Part shown: positions 41,160 to 48,465 of the stretch, piece by piece
Position numbering within the stretch: position 1 is the first letter of the stretch
Layout: each line of letters opens with the position of its first letter
Notes under the pieces: model-generated
What the model was told of the DNA's origin: nothing
Seen by the model: only the letters and a program-made list of their open reading frames with translations
Database searches by the model: none
Made by a program: the position numbers and the translations under genes
Assembly: GCA_048264125.1 (NCBI GenBank)
Contig: JBLXDM010000002.1
Location: 124,001 to 188,000, forward strand
Length of the DNA stretch: 64,000 nt
Origin: M1-B18 sp048264125
GTDB lineage: Bacteria > Bacillota > Clostridia > Peptostreptococcales > Natronincolaceae
Direction: 5' to 3'

Positions 41160-42509
41160 TTATGTATTCTCTTGGATGCTTAGTCCAAGCTTTAATAACC
41201 TTCTGCTATAGGCGGGATCCTTTTCAGCAAAATAATAGGAATTCTCGAAAAATAACCTTTCGATACATGCCTTTTCACCGTCAGACAATTGATTATTATT
41301 CAGAAGCGCTACTACCTCATTTACTATATGTATAAGAGCCTCCTCCTTTTCAGTTTCACAATAAACCCTACATAATAACCCATATGTTTTAATAAGCACC
41401 AATAGATTTTGCTCCTTAATATTGCTCTTTTTCAGCATTAATAAATGCTTTTCTGCTGAGACGTACTTATTTAATTGCATATAGGTCTTTGCAATACCTA
41501 AAAGTATGTCATTAATAGTCAAATCAAGCTTTTTAATGTCAAATTTATCAGGAATGTTCTTATAGCACAGATATAAATATTCAAGGGCCTTCTCATGCTC
41601 CTGCAGTCCAATATAAATTACTGAAGTATTATTATAAATATTAAGAATCCTGTCAATTGTAAAATCCGCCATGGGTCCCTTCAATAGCCCCTGATATATC
41701 TCCAGGGCGATGGCCAATTCCTTTTTATGTAGATAGCAACTGCCCTTTAAAATACTGATATCCACCTTTTCATTTAAGCTTAGGCAATCTTCCTTAAGCT
41801 CCAGTTTGCCCAGCTCCACCAGGCATAGCTCATGCTCTTTAAGTCTTTTATACGCCAGTGCCTTGTTAAATAAGGCTCTTTTATATATGTTAAAATACCG
41901 TTCATCACTACCATCCCTTATCATTCCCACTGCATAATTGTTCAGCATAATTGACTCCTGATAGTTTTCCTGCGAGTAGGCACATCTTGCCAACCTAACG
42001 ATAACCTCGCTGCGACTAAGGGCATCACTTTCAGGGGTTAGGCTTTCAAAAATCCGCATATTGTATAAATAGCTTTTGTCATACTGGCCCTTTTTAAAAT
42101 ACCAGTCACCGGCCAGCTCATAAATTTTAATTTTTCTATGGGGTATATCCCATTCCTCCAGTATTTCCTCGGCCCGTCTTAGCTCCTCGGCAAATATGAT
42201 ATCTCCCTTTGTCATGCTGCTTTCCATGGCCTCAATAATATCCCCTAATATTCTATGGGCCTGGGAAAGCTCGTCCTCCAAAAGATACTCTGTCGTTACC
42301 AATATTCCCTTGTTTCTTCCACTGTTATTCATGGCCTCCGCAATTATTTCCGCCGTCACCAGTGTCAGTCGCGCCTTTCTGTTTTCAACATAGCTGATGA
42401 GGTTTCTGGTTATTTTCCCCCCTGTCAAATCCTCCTGATTCAGCCCCATCAATCTGCGAAGCCTTTTTACCTTCTCCCCACTAGGTATTATCATATTCTC
42501 CAACATCAT
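41160..42509 (-). CDS. RRNPP-type HTH/TPR regulator
   Basis: A 449-residue protein with an N-terminal Xre-type helix-turn-helix (about residues 8-65: GEKVKRLRRLMGLNQEDLTGGKITRNLISYVENRKARLTL) and about nine tetratricopeptide helical pairs to the end (DWYFKKGQYDKSYLYNMRIFE, ALFNKALAYKRLKEHELCLVELGKL, VIYIGLQEHEKALEYLYLCYKN). This is the layout of peptide-sensing RRNPP regulators such as PlcR and clostridial Qsr proteins. It is longer than PlcR (285) and near the Qsr/AimR range. A secreted 41-residue peptide is encoded 14 bases downstream. The dyad TTTACA-N5-TGTAAA (42561-42577) overlaps its -35 region and may be the operator. Confidence 0.85.
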   Translation of the reverse strand: MMLENMIIPSGEKVKRLRRLMGLNQEDLTGGKITRNLISYVENRKARLTLVTAEIIAEAMNNSGRNKGILVTTEYLLEDELSQAHRILGDIIEAMESSMTKGDIIFAEELRRAEEILEEWDIPHRKIKIYELAGDWYFKKGQYDKSYLYNMRIFESLTPESDALSRSEVIVRLARCAYSQENYQESIMLNNYAVGMIRDGSDERYFNIYKRALFNKALAYKRLKEHELCLVELGKLELKEDCLSLNEKVDISILKGSCYLHKKELAIALEIYQGLLKGPMADFTIDRILNIYNNTSVIYIGLQEHEKALEYLYLCYKNIPDKFDIKKLDLTINDILLGIAKTYMQLNKYVSAEKHLLMLKKSNIKEQNLLVLIKTYGLLCRVYCETEKEEALIHIVNEVVALLNNNQLSDGEKACIERLFFENSYYFAEKDPAYSRRLLKLGLSIQENT

Positions 42510-42560
42510 ATTATCTCCTACTTTTTCCCAAAATAGTATCCTTTCCTATATAATATCACT

Positions 42561-42577
42561 TTTACATATGTTGTAAA
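42561..42577. promoter_or_regulatory. Dyad operator in the RRNPP regulator promoter
   Basis: TTTACATATGTTGTAAA is a perfect TTTACA-N5-TGTAAA dyad. On the minus strand the second arm supplies a -35-like TTTACA, 17-18 bases from an AT-rich TATTATA -10. A regulator bound here would compete with RNA polymerase, so autoregulation is likely. Confidence 0.5.
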
Positions 42578-42591
42578 TAGGTTTTATGAAT

Positions 42592-42681
42592 TTATTTACT
42601 TACTTTCATTTTTTTTCCAAACCTTATTTTACTCTTAATTAGCTGACATTTTTTTCTTTGAAATTCATCTCTATTAATCAT
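42592..42681 (-). CDS. 29-residue basic peptide
   Basis: ATG at 42681 is preceded by an excellent AGGAGGAATCAAA site. The peptide has 29 residues with ten Lys/Arg and one Cys; no signal sequence. It lies upstream of the RRNPP regulator on the same strand and just after a terminator, so its own promoter is not evident. Could be a small nucleic-acid-binding peptide or a chance frame; the strong ribosome site is the main support. Confidence 0.4.
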   Translation of the reverse strand: MINRDEFQRKKCQLIKSKIRFGKKMKVSK

Positions 42682-42721
42682 TTTGATTCCTCCTCGTAGG
42701 ACTTATAAATACACGCACAAA

Positions 42722-42754
42722 AAAGCAATACCGCCCTAAAGGGAGTATTGCTTT
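42722..42754. terminator. Terminator of the 53-residue gene
   Basis: AAAGCAATAC (42722-42731) pairs with GTATTGCTTT (42745-42754) and the interior GCCC/GGG extends the stem; T-rich on the minus strand. Confidence 0.75.
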
Positions 42755-42808
42755 CAATAAATTAAAATATAATAGCTTTTTCCAAATAATATGTATAAGC
42801 TTTGTTCT

Positions 42809-42970
42809 TTAGTTCTTTCGTCCTTGGGTTAATTCCTTAATAAGCTTTTCATTATCCTTGTTCTTTTCCAGCAGTGCATTAATTATGTCATGCATGTTGT
42901 CAATTAAAAGCAACAGATCCTTTTTGTCGGTGTCATGACTAACCTTTTTCAACCAGCTAAGCATTTCCAT
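42809..42970 (-). CDS. 53-residue helical protein of unknown function
   Basis: ATG at 42970 with GAGGGGG upstream. The chain (MEMLSWLKKV..., HDIINALLEKNKDNEKLIKEL) is strongly helical and charged, with no Cys and no membrane segment. It follows tsaD in the same direction (102-base gap) and ends in a clear terminator, which supports expression. No family recognised; size and charge pattern resemble small dimeric sporulation or antitoxin-like helices, but that is only an impression. Confidence 0.6.
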   Translation of the reverse strand: MEMLSWLKKVSHDTDKKDLLLLIDNMHDIINALLEKNKDNEKLIKELTQGRKN

Positions 42971-43072
42971 ATGTATTCCCCCTCAAGTTTAATTTCTACT
43001 TGATTATAACATAGTAAAAACCTCACTTTAAGCGGCAATGTTTTGTATTACTTGAAAATACTACTAATTGAA

Positions 43073-44110
43073 TTACCTTTCACCGATTTTGAGACTGGCT
43101 ATGGCATTTAGGTGCATATCTGACCTAAGGCCTCTTATATAGTCATAATAAGCAACACAGCCTATCATGGCAGCATTGTCGGTACAAAGCTTTAATGATG
43201 GATATTTTAGATCAATTCCATTTTTTTCACACTCTGACATTAATAAGCTTCTTAAGCCGCTATTAGCAGCCACTCCGCCTGCCAAAACCACCTGCTTTAC
43301 ACGCTTTTCCAGGGCACATTTTACAGTTTTTTCTGTTAATATTTCTATAACAGCTGCTTGAAAGCTGGCTGCTACATTAGGCACGTTTATTTCATTCCCC
43401 TTCATGCCTTCACTGTTGAGGTAGTTCAGCACCGATGACTTAAGCCCACTAAAGCTGAAGTCATAGCTGCCCTCCTCCAAATAAGCCTTTGGAAAGCTAA
43501 TGGCATTTTTATCCCCCAGCCTTGAAAGCTTATCGATCTCGGGCCCTCCGGGATAGCTTAAGCCCAATGCCCTGGCAACCTTATCAAAGGCCTCTCCGGC
43601 AGCATCATCCCTTGTTCTACCCAGTATTTCGTACTCACCATAATCCTTCATATATACCAGATGAGAATGACCTCCCGAAACGATCAAGCAGATAAACGGT
43701 GGCTCCAGCTCCTTATGCTCAATAAAATTAGCATAGATATGTCCCTCTATATGATTAACACCATTGAGGGGTATCTCTCTGGCATAAGCAATTGCCTTTG
43801 CTGCCGATAGTCCCACCAGTAGTGCCCCCACCAATCCAGGACCATAGGTTACGCCCACATGTGTTATATCAGAAAAGCCCATCTCTGCTTCCTCTAAAGC
43901 CAAATCAATCACTTGATTTATACTCTCTATATGCTTCCTTGAGGCAACCTCAGGAACAACCCCACCGAATTTTTGATGCTGCTCAATTTGTGTTGCTATA
44001 ATATTGGTCAGCACCTCACGCCCATTTCTTAATATACTAACTGAGGTTTCATCACAGCTGGACTCTATAGCCAAGGTGATTATGCCCTTTTTATCCTCTG
44101 TCTGAATCAT
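43073..44110 (-). CDS. tsaD: tRNA N6-adenosine threonylcarbamoyltransferase TsaD
   Basis: The 345-residue protein is the Kae1/YgjD/Gcp family: LAIESSCDETSVSILRNG at the N terminus, VTYGPGLVGALLVGLSAAKAIA, the metal site VNHIEGHIYANFIE, CLIVSGGHSHLVYM, GRTRDDAAGEAFDKVARALGL and GGVAANSGLRSLL. With TsaB and TsaE it transfers threonylcarbamoyl-AMP to A37 of ANN-decoding tRNAs. Those two partners are encoded at 56071-57251, 12 kb away, instead of in the common tsaE-tsaB-rimI-tsaD order. Essential in most bacteria. Confidence 0.97.
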   Translation of the reverse strand: MIQTEDKKGIITLAIESSCDETSVSILRNGREVLTNIIATQIEQHQKFGGVVPEVASRKHIESINQVIDLALEEAEMGFSDITHVGVTYGPGLVGALLVGLSAAKAIAYAREIPLNGVNHIEGHIYANFIEHKELEPPFICLIVSGGHSHLVYMKDYGEYEILGRTRDDAAGEAFDKVARALGLSYPGGPEIDKLSRLGDKNAISFPKAYLEEGSYDFSFSGLKSSVLNYLNSEGMKGNEINVPNVAASFQAAVIEILTEKTVKCALEKRVKQVVLAGGVAANSGLRSLLMSECEKNGIDLKYPSLKLCTDNAAMIGCVAYYDYIRGLRSDMHLNAIASLKIGER

Positions 44111-44269
44111 TAAATTTTTTCTCTCCTCGTTTTTAGATTACGCTTCTTATTATATCATTATAATCCCAAAGTAAGGCAAATCCTATAGCATTGTTTAAAA
44201 ATTTCCTTTACAATCCATCAAATAGATTTAATGCTTATGGTGAATAATAAGCTTGAAGGAGCTGATATA

Positions 44270-44509
44270 ATGCCTAAAAAATATCATGTGAAGAGCAATG
44301 AAGATTTAAATAATTTAAATGCCTCCATAAATTCCGGTAACAACGAATCCCCCACCATTTCCTCTGAGCCACAGGAGACAATGGCCTACGACGAAAGCAT
44401 AAATGTAATGCCCGACGGTATGCTGGAGGCTGTGAGCCCTACTGATATGGCAATACTGGCGGTGGCAAAGGCTTCTCCCGAGGCAAAGGATCAGGATACA
44501 GAGAAATAA
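44270..44509 (+). CDS. Small hypothetical protein (79 residues)
   Basis: Start chosen at 44270 (CTTGAAGGAGCTGATATA upstream); an in-frame ATG at 44231 lacks a ribosome site. The protein begins MPKKYHVKSNEDLNNLNAS and continues as a low-complexity, acidic, Asn/Ser/Glu/Pro-rich chain; it is probably disordered. No motif recognised. It has a strong terminator, so it looks like a real single-gene unit. Confidence 0.65.
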   Translation: MPKKYHVKSNEDLNNLNASINSGNNESPTISSEPQETMAYDESINVMPDGMLEAVSPTDMAILAVAKASPEAKDQDTEK

Positions 44510-44542
44510 AATAAATCGATAGCATTTGCTATCGATTTATTT
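44509..44542. terminator. Strong bidirectional terminator
   Basis: AAATAAATCGATAGC and GCTATCGATTTATTT pair perfectly over 15 bp around four bases. It separates the small plus-strand gene from the DUF438 gene. Confidence 0.85.
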
Positions 44543-44552
44543 ATGCAGCATT

Positions 44553-45782
44553 TTATTCCATCAGCCTTTTTTCACCCTCTAAGGCCCTATGCTTTGCAAT
44601 ATTTTGAGTTACCTCCAGCGTACCCATAAAATTTCCGTCAGCATCTCTCACCGCAAAGTATTGAATGTATACGAACATATCCTTCATCTGTATCCAGAAA
44701 TCCACATGATCCTTTTCGCCGCTCTTAAAATCATTCACTATCTTTTCAACCACATGAACACTTTGGGGCGGATGGCAGTTTTCAACCTTGCGGCCTATAA
44801 TGGCCTTGGTTCTTGTAAATATCCTTTCCTTGCCCTCTGAGAAGTATTTTACTATATTATCCTTATCTACATAGGTAATATCTAGGGGTAGATGATTAAA
44901 AATCATTTGAATTTCCTCAAGCTTTAAAATCCCAGTATCAAATTTCAGAAAGCCCTGAGGTGCCTTGCTCTGTACTAATTCATCCACAGCCTTATCCTCT
45001 CTCTTACCAGGTCTCCAGCCCTTTTCCTCTTCTATCAGGCAGAAGCCTACTTCATGGCTTTCCTCCATAATATGGCCCCATTCCTCCTCAGTCAAAAGCT
45101 CTAATGCCGTAGGGAATAGTATATTTTCTTCCTTGTAAATCATAGACTGGATGGCAGCAATAGCTTCAGAAAGCTTTTGTTGCATTTCTTTGCCTATCTG
45201 CCTGCTGTCTCGTGAAGCCTTGATAAGCTGTACAATATCCTTCAGCAGCCTTCTTATGTCATCATCAATACCCCACATAACAGAGGTGGGTCCTGTAAAC
45301 TCATATTTTTCTAAAAATGGAAACAGCAGATTTTCCTTACGGCTATAGTGCTTGTCGATATCCAATAGCTGATTTACACTGCCCCAAAGCCTTAAGAGCA
45401 GTGTTTCATCATAGCCCTGTGTGTTTTTTTCAAGCTCTAGCGCAGGCAGCAGCTCAACATCGATGACTTTCTCAATAGCCCTGTTCTCCTTCTTAAAGGT
45501 ATACACCGGATGCCCTGGGGTCATATCAGCTGCTGGTGCTTGATCCAGACTCTCCTTGAATACCTCTACGTGAACATCACAAAGCCTCTTTACCTCACTT
45601 ACAGGAACCCCACCTTTAATAATAGCCTCCTCCAGCTCAGCAATTTCAGAGGCCCCGATATTTTGAATCAGCTGCCCAAAGCGGTCCTTAACATCCTCCA
45701 CCGTCTTACCATCATGTAATTCCTGAATCAATTCCTTAAGTACCCTTTGTCTTTCCTCACGATTATTAATTAGCTCGCTCAT
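44553..45782 (-). CDS. DUF438/hemerythrin/PAS protein
   Basis: This 409-residue protein has an N-terminal DUF438 domain (about 1-75: RVLKELIQELHDGKTVEDVKDRFGQLI), a hemerythrin-like HHE domain (about 85-240: TPGHPVYTFKKENRAI, DKHYSRKENLLFPFLEKY, MIYKEENILFPTALELL, ESHEVGFCLIE) and a C-terminal PAS domain (about 290-400: FNHLPLDITYVDKDNIVKYFSEGKERIFTR, GRKVENCHPPQSVHVVEKIV). The HHE domain can bind a di-iron centre that senses oxygen or nitric oxide. It is commonly next to a DUF1858 protein, here 268 bases away because repeats lie in between. GAGGAGGTAGAGT precedes the start. Confidence 0.92.
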   Translation of the reverse strand: MSELINNREERQRVLKELIQELHDGKTVEDVKDRFGQLIQNIGASEIAELEEAIIKGGVPVSEVKRLCDVHVEVFKESLDQAPAADMTPGHPVYTFKKENRAIEKVIDVELLPALELEKNTQGYDETLLLRLWGSVNQLLDIDKHYSRKENLLFPFLEKYEFTGPTSVMWGIDDDIRRLLKDIVQLIKASRDSRQIGKEMQQKLSEAIAAIQSMIYKEENILFPTALELLTEEEWGHIMEESHEVGFCLIEEEKGWRPGKREDKAVDELVQSKAPQGFLKFDTGILKLEEIQMIFNHLPLDITYVDKDNIVKYFSEGKERIFTRTKAIIGRKVENCHPPQSVHVVEKIVNDFKSGEKDHVDFWIQMKDMFVYIQYFAVRDADGNFMGTLEVTQNIAKHRALEGEKRLME

Positions 45783-45798
45783 ACTCTACCTCCTCATG

Positions 45799-45826
45799 TG
45801 TCAAGGGGACGGTTCTCCTGTCACCC
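45799..45826. repeat. RAYT-associated repeat unit R1
   Basis: TGTCAAGGGGACGGTTCT followed by CCTGTCACCC. Same core (CAAGGGGACGGTTCT) as the arms of the 62-bp palindrome at 46404-46465 and, inverted, the unit at 47300-47328. It lies just upstream of the DUF438 start. Confidence 0.75.
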
Positions 45827-45866
45827 TTTAGTGAATAAACCTTCAACAATACTTTTGTAATTGATG

Positions 45867-46042
45867 GAATTGCATAATAAAGATAAGTAGTACGTTTATA
45901 CAAAGTCAAAAGTTTCCTGCTTAGTGCCCCACGGGCTAATTTATTGAATTTTAAAATGTTATTAGCCCTAGGCAATGCGCGATAAACTTTTAACTTTGTA
46001 TAAACTAAAATATATATGCACTTCTACGGTAATATGCATTTC
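45867..46042. mobile_element. MITE-like element, copy A
   Basis: A roughly 176-base palindromic element nearly identical, in inverted orientation, to 55313-55488. Ends: GAATTGCATAATAA at the left and a decayed TAATATGCATTTCC at the right. Interior blocks in order: GTTTATACAAAGTCAAAAG, GCCCCACGGGCTAAT, ATTAGCCCTAGGCAA, CTTTGTATAAAC; the two halves are imperfect inverted repeats of each other. No transposase inside. It separates DUF1858 from DUF438. Confidence 0.78.
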
Positions 46043-46050
46043 CTTAATTC

Positions 46051-46278
46051 TTAATTTTCTGCAATAACAAATCCCTGCTTCTCAAGCTCCGTAACCATGC
46101 CATCCATAGCTATTCCCTTCATTTTACAACCCATAGGTATCGTCATCATTTTCCCTGCCGTCCTTCGCACCACCGGATTTCCAATATCCTTAAAGCCTAA
46201 TTTCGTCATAATCTCTATAATCTCAGGATACAGCTCCGTTAGCTCATAAACACTTTTTCTTAAATCTATCTCCTTCAT
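46051..46278 (-). CDS. DUF1858 domain protein
   Basis: A 75-residue protein starting at the ATG at 46278 (AAAGGG eight bases upstream; a GTG at 46287 is less likely). The chain (IDLRKSVYELTELYPEIIEIMTKLGFKDIGNPV, GCKMKGIAMDGMVTELEKQGFVI) is a clear DUF1858/ScdA-N-like domain. These small domains usually accompany DUF438, hybrid-cluster or disulfide-reductase-like proteins in nitrosative or redox stress. A FNR-like site, TTGATTCAAATCAC, lies about 65 bases upstream. Confidence 0.88.
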   Translation of the reverse strand: MKEIDLRKSVYELTELYPEIIEIMTKLGFKDIGNPVVRRTAGKMMTIPMGCKMKGIAMDGMVTELEKQGFVIAEN

Positions 46279-46344
46279 AAAAGTCACCCTTTAATCATTT
46301 TTAAGTACCTTAATATAATTTTACAATTTTTATGAAAAAATACT

Positions 46345-46358
46345 GTGATTTGAATCAA
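46345..46358. promoter_or_regulatory. Crp/FNR-type site upstream of DUF1858
   Basis: Minus strand TTGATTCAAATCAC matches the FNR dyad TTGAT-N4-ATCAA in nine of ten positions. Its centre is about 29 bases before the -10-like TAAAAT, close to the -41.5 class II activator position. Confidence 0.45.
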
Positions 46359-46367
46359 AAAAAATAA

Positions 46368-46398
46368 AAAATCAAGAATAATTATCATTCTTGATTTT
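46368..46398. terminator. Terminator downstream of the transposase
   Basis: AAAATCAAGAAT pairs with ATTCTTGATTTT across a seven-base loop; flanked by A/T tracts. Confidence 0.6.
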
Positions 46399-46403
46399 GG
46401 TGT

Positions 46404-46465
46404 GGTGACAAGGGGACGGTTCTACTGACACCTCGAGGTGTCAGTAGAACCGTCCCCTTGTCACC
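46404..46465. repeat. Perfect 62-bp palindrome (RAYT-associated, R2)
   Basis: Two 31-base arms are exact reverse complements. The left arm starts GGTGACAAGGGGACGGTTCT and the right arm ends CCGTCCCCTTGTCACC; they meet at CCTCGAGG. It lies 12 bases after the stop codon of the transposase gene, and single arms recur at 45799 and 47300. A head-to-head pair of this kind is the typical BIME arrangement mobilised by RAYT enzymes. Confidence 0.9.
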
Positions 46466-46477
46466 TTGGCCATCTCC

Positions 46478-47257
46478 CTATGCCTTCTCTATTATCTTAC
46501 GACCGATACCTGTTATCCTAGCCAGCTGTCTTATTGATAGTCCTTCTTCTTTTAAAGCCTTTAGGATTCCATCTCGTTCATTTTTATCAAATTGTTGTAT
46601 TATCTGCGGGTTATCATTTTTGACAATCTCCTTAATAATTCTCCTGACCTCTTCATCCTTCATTGATCTTCTAATATTTACCTCATAATCTATATGTACT
46701 TTTGCGGCGTCATCCTTGATATATTCGTTTGTGAATCTTGTGAAGGCATTTAGACCATCCGCTGCATTTTCTGAATAAATATTTAGAATATAATCTATAT
46801 CCACAAGCGTATTCTTCTGCTTTATGTAGTCTCCATAGCTGCTCCAGCTGTAATCCTCCAGCCTTTGCACCATTCCTGCCCTTGTAGGATTTTGATGTAT
46901 ATATCTTAGAACCACCAGAAGGTACTTATCGTCCTCCACCGGCTCACTTTTATACCTATCCTGAAATAATGGCCCATATCTTTCGTATTTATTGTTATAC
47001 CAATATACATAGCTTGTGCCTATCCGCTTCATTATTTGCGATATGGTCTCTTTGCCTTCTTTTATTAGGATGTGAATATGATTGGTCATTAAGCAATAGC
47101 CATATAGATGATACTCGCATATCGTTTTATATTTCTCTAATGCTTCTATTAACCTCAGCCTATCCTCTGCATCATTGAATATGTCCTGCTTGTTTATCCC
47201 CCTTAGCACCACATGGTAAACCCCGCTACCACTTCTTTCTCTCGCATTTCTTGGCAT
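46478..47257 (-). CDS. REP-associated tyrosine transposase (RAYT, Y1_Tnp)
   Basis: This 259-residue protein starts MPRNARERSGSGVYHVVLRGINKQDIF and contains the HUH metal motif HIHIL (H60 and H62), YGYCLMTNHIH, and the catalytic-Tyr helix SQIMKRIGTSYVYWYNNKY followed by GPLFQDRYKS and YIHQNPTRAGMV. These are the marks of IS200/IS605-like RAYT proteins. The C-terminal extension (about 200-259) ends with a helix-turn-helix (GLSIRQLARITGIGRKII). It is bracketed by copies of the GACAAGGGGACGGTTCT repeat, its presumed substrate. The frame is intact. Confidence 0.94.
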   Translation of the reverse strand: MPRNARERSGSGVYHVVLRGINKQDIFNDAEDRLRLIEALEKYKTICEYHLYGYCLMTNHIHILIKEGKETISQIMKRIGTSYVYWYNNKYERYGPLFQDRYKSEPVEDDKYLLVVLRYIHQNPTRAGMVQRLEDYSWSSYGDYIKQKNTLVDIDYILNIYSENAADGLNAFTRFTNEYIKDDAAKVHIDYEVNIRRSMKDEEVRRIIKEIVKNDNPQIIQQFDKNERDGILKALKEEGLSIRQLARITGIGRKIIEKA

Positions 47258-47299
47258 AAATTAACACCCCCTATTTGAATTATATATAATCAAATAGAA

Positions 47300-47328
47300 G
47301 GTGTCAATAGAACCGTCCCCTTGTCACC
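47300..47328. repeat. RAYT-associated repeat unit R3
   Basis: GGTGTCAATAGAACCGTCCC followed by CTTGTCACC, one arm of the R2 palindrome (one change). It lies upstream of the transposase gene and supplies the TGA stop codon (47324-47326) of the neighbouring bactofilin-like gene. Confidence 0.8.
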
Positions 47329-48463
47329 CTTTGTAGTATTGCTTTAGCATTAGGAGGGTTGCGCCTATGCCGAGGGTCAGTGTGCCGAAGGATGCTAGTA
47401 ATCCTAAGTACGGAATCAGCTTTACTGCCTCCAGTATTAGTGTGCCTATTACAAACCAAAGGATTAGGCTTGTTTCTCCCCTTAGGATTCTGGAGCCCAG
47501 CCATATGCCCACAGGTATTTTGGCAATATACAGCAGTATGCCATACAGGGCCAGAGCTATTAGTCCAAAGGGGATTCCTATTACTGTTATCATCACTATT
47601 ATCGCCACTATCGGTGTGCATATCAGAACGCTTACCCCTAGGCCTATGCTATACCAGGGCCTTTCCTGAAGAAGCGTGGCGGCTCTTTCATAGGGCCTTC
47701 TAAAGGCCAGTATGATTAATGCACCTGCTATCAGATATGATAGCGTAAGGATTATTCTGCTGAATATTGAGGCAGTCCTTATCGAACGCTGCAGCTGCTT
47801 TGTAAAATCATATCTTGATGCGGTGCTGGGGTAACGATGCTCTATGCTGCCCTTTACCTGCTGGGGATTGATGCTTTGCTCTGTCTCGCTTATATAGACG
47901 AGATTCCCTTCTATCAGTGCATCCTCTGTTAGAGTTAGATTGGCAGTATATACATAAATATCTCCCTTTACTGTTCCGCTGATGCTGGTGGACTGATTTG
48001 CTCCGCTGACATCGCCGCCTATATAGCCCCTAATATCCAGATGGCTGGAAAAGGCATGGATGCTGCCCTCTATGATGCTGTCCTTGTATTGAAGGATACG
48101 ATTTGCAAACATAGAGGCGTTGCGGCTAATCTCTCCCTCAACCAATATATCAGTGGCGGCTACTCGAATATCTCCCCTTACAAGGCCTGCTATTTTAACC
48201 TCCGAGGCGGCCGCAATCAGGTCTCCTTCAACGATACCCTGGTGGCTTAGCTCGTGGGCTGCCGCAGCTATGAAGTCACCGGTTATTTTACCCTTATTGG
48301 ATATTCTGCTGCCGGCCTTAATATAGTCTCCCTCTATTAGCCTATCCTCTGTTAAAACTGTTTCTGAGTTATTGTAGCCATCGATGGCATAGCCTATTGT
48401 CAGGCCCGTCAGTATGAAAATTAATGTCCCTATTACTAATCTTCCTATCCAAAGCCTTCTCAT
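47324..48463 (-). CDS. Bactofilin-like membrane protein (larger paralogue)
   Basis: About 379 residues from the ATG at 48463 (GGAG seven bases upstream). It has an N-terminal membrane segment (about 8-28), then a b-helix-like repeat region to about 205 made of GDFIAAA/GDLIAAAS/GDIRVAAT/GNLVYIS units typical of polymer-forming bactofilin domains, here extracytoplasmic. Four to five membrane helices follow. Last gene of the sigma/anti-sigma operon, 2 bases after its smaller paralogue. Its stop codon lies in a RAYT repeat, so the C terminus may have been reshaped by that insertion. Confidence 0.82.
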   Translation of the reverse strand: MRRLWIGRLVIGTLIFILTGLTIGYAIDGYNNSETVLTEDRLIEGDYIKAGSRISNKGKITGDFIAAAAHELSHQGIVEGDLIAAASEVKIAGLVRGDIRVAATDILVEGEISRNASMFANRILQYKDSIIEGSIHAFSSHLDIRGYIGGDVSGANQSTSISGTVKGDIYVYTANLTLTEDALIEGNLVYISETEQSINPQQVKGSIEHRYPSTASRYDFTKQLQRSIRTASIFSRIILTLSYLIAGALIILAFRRPYERAATLLQERPWYSIGLGVSVLICTPIVAIIVMITVIGIPFGLIALALYGILLYIAKIPVGIWLGSRILRGETSLILWFVIGTLILEAVKLIPYLGLLASFGTLTLGIGATLLMLKQYYKG

Positions 48464-48465
48464 TG

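Noticed and set aside
45766..45975. 69-codon open frame upstream of the DUF438 gene
   Set aside because: It runs through the RAYT repeat unit and the MITE copy, and has no plausible protein features.
46368..46398. Fur box
   Set aside because: GAATAATTATCATTC is part of a terminator stem and matches the Fur consensus only partly; no iron gene is adjacent.
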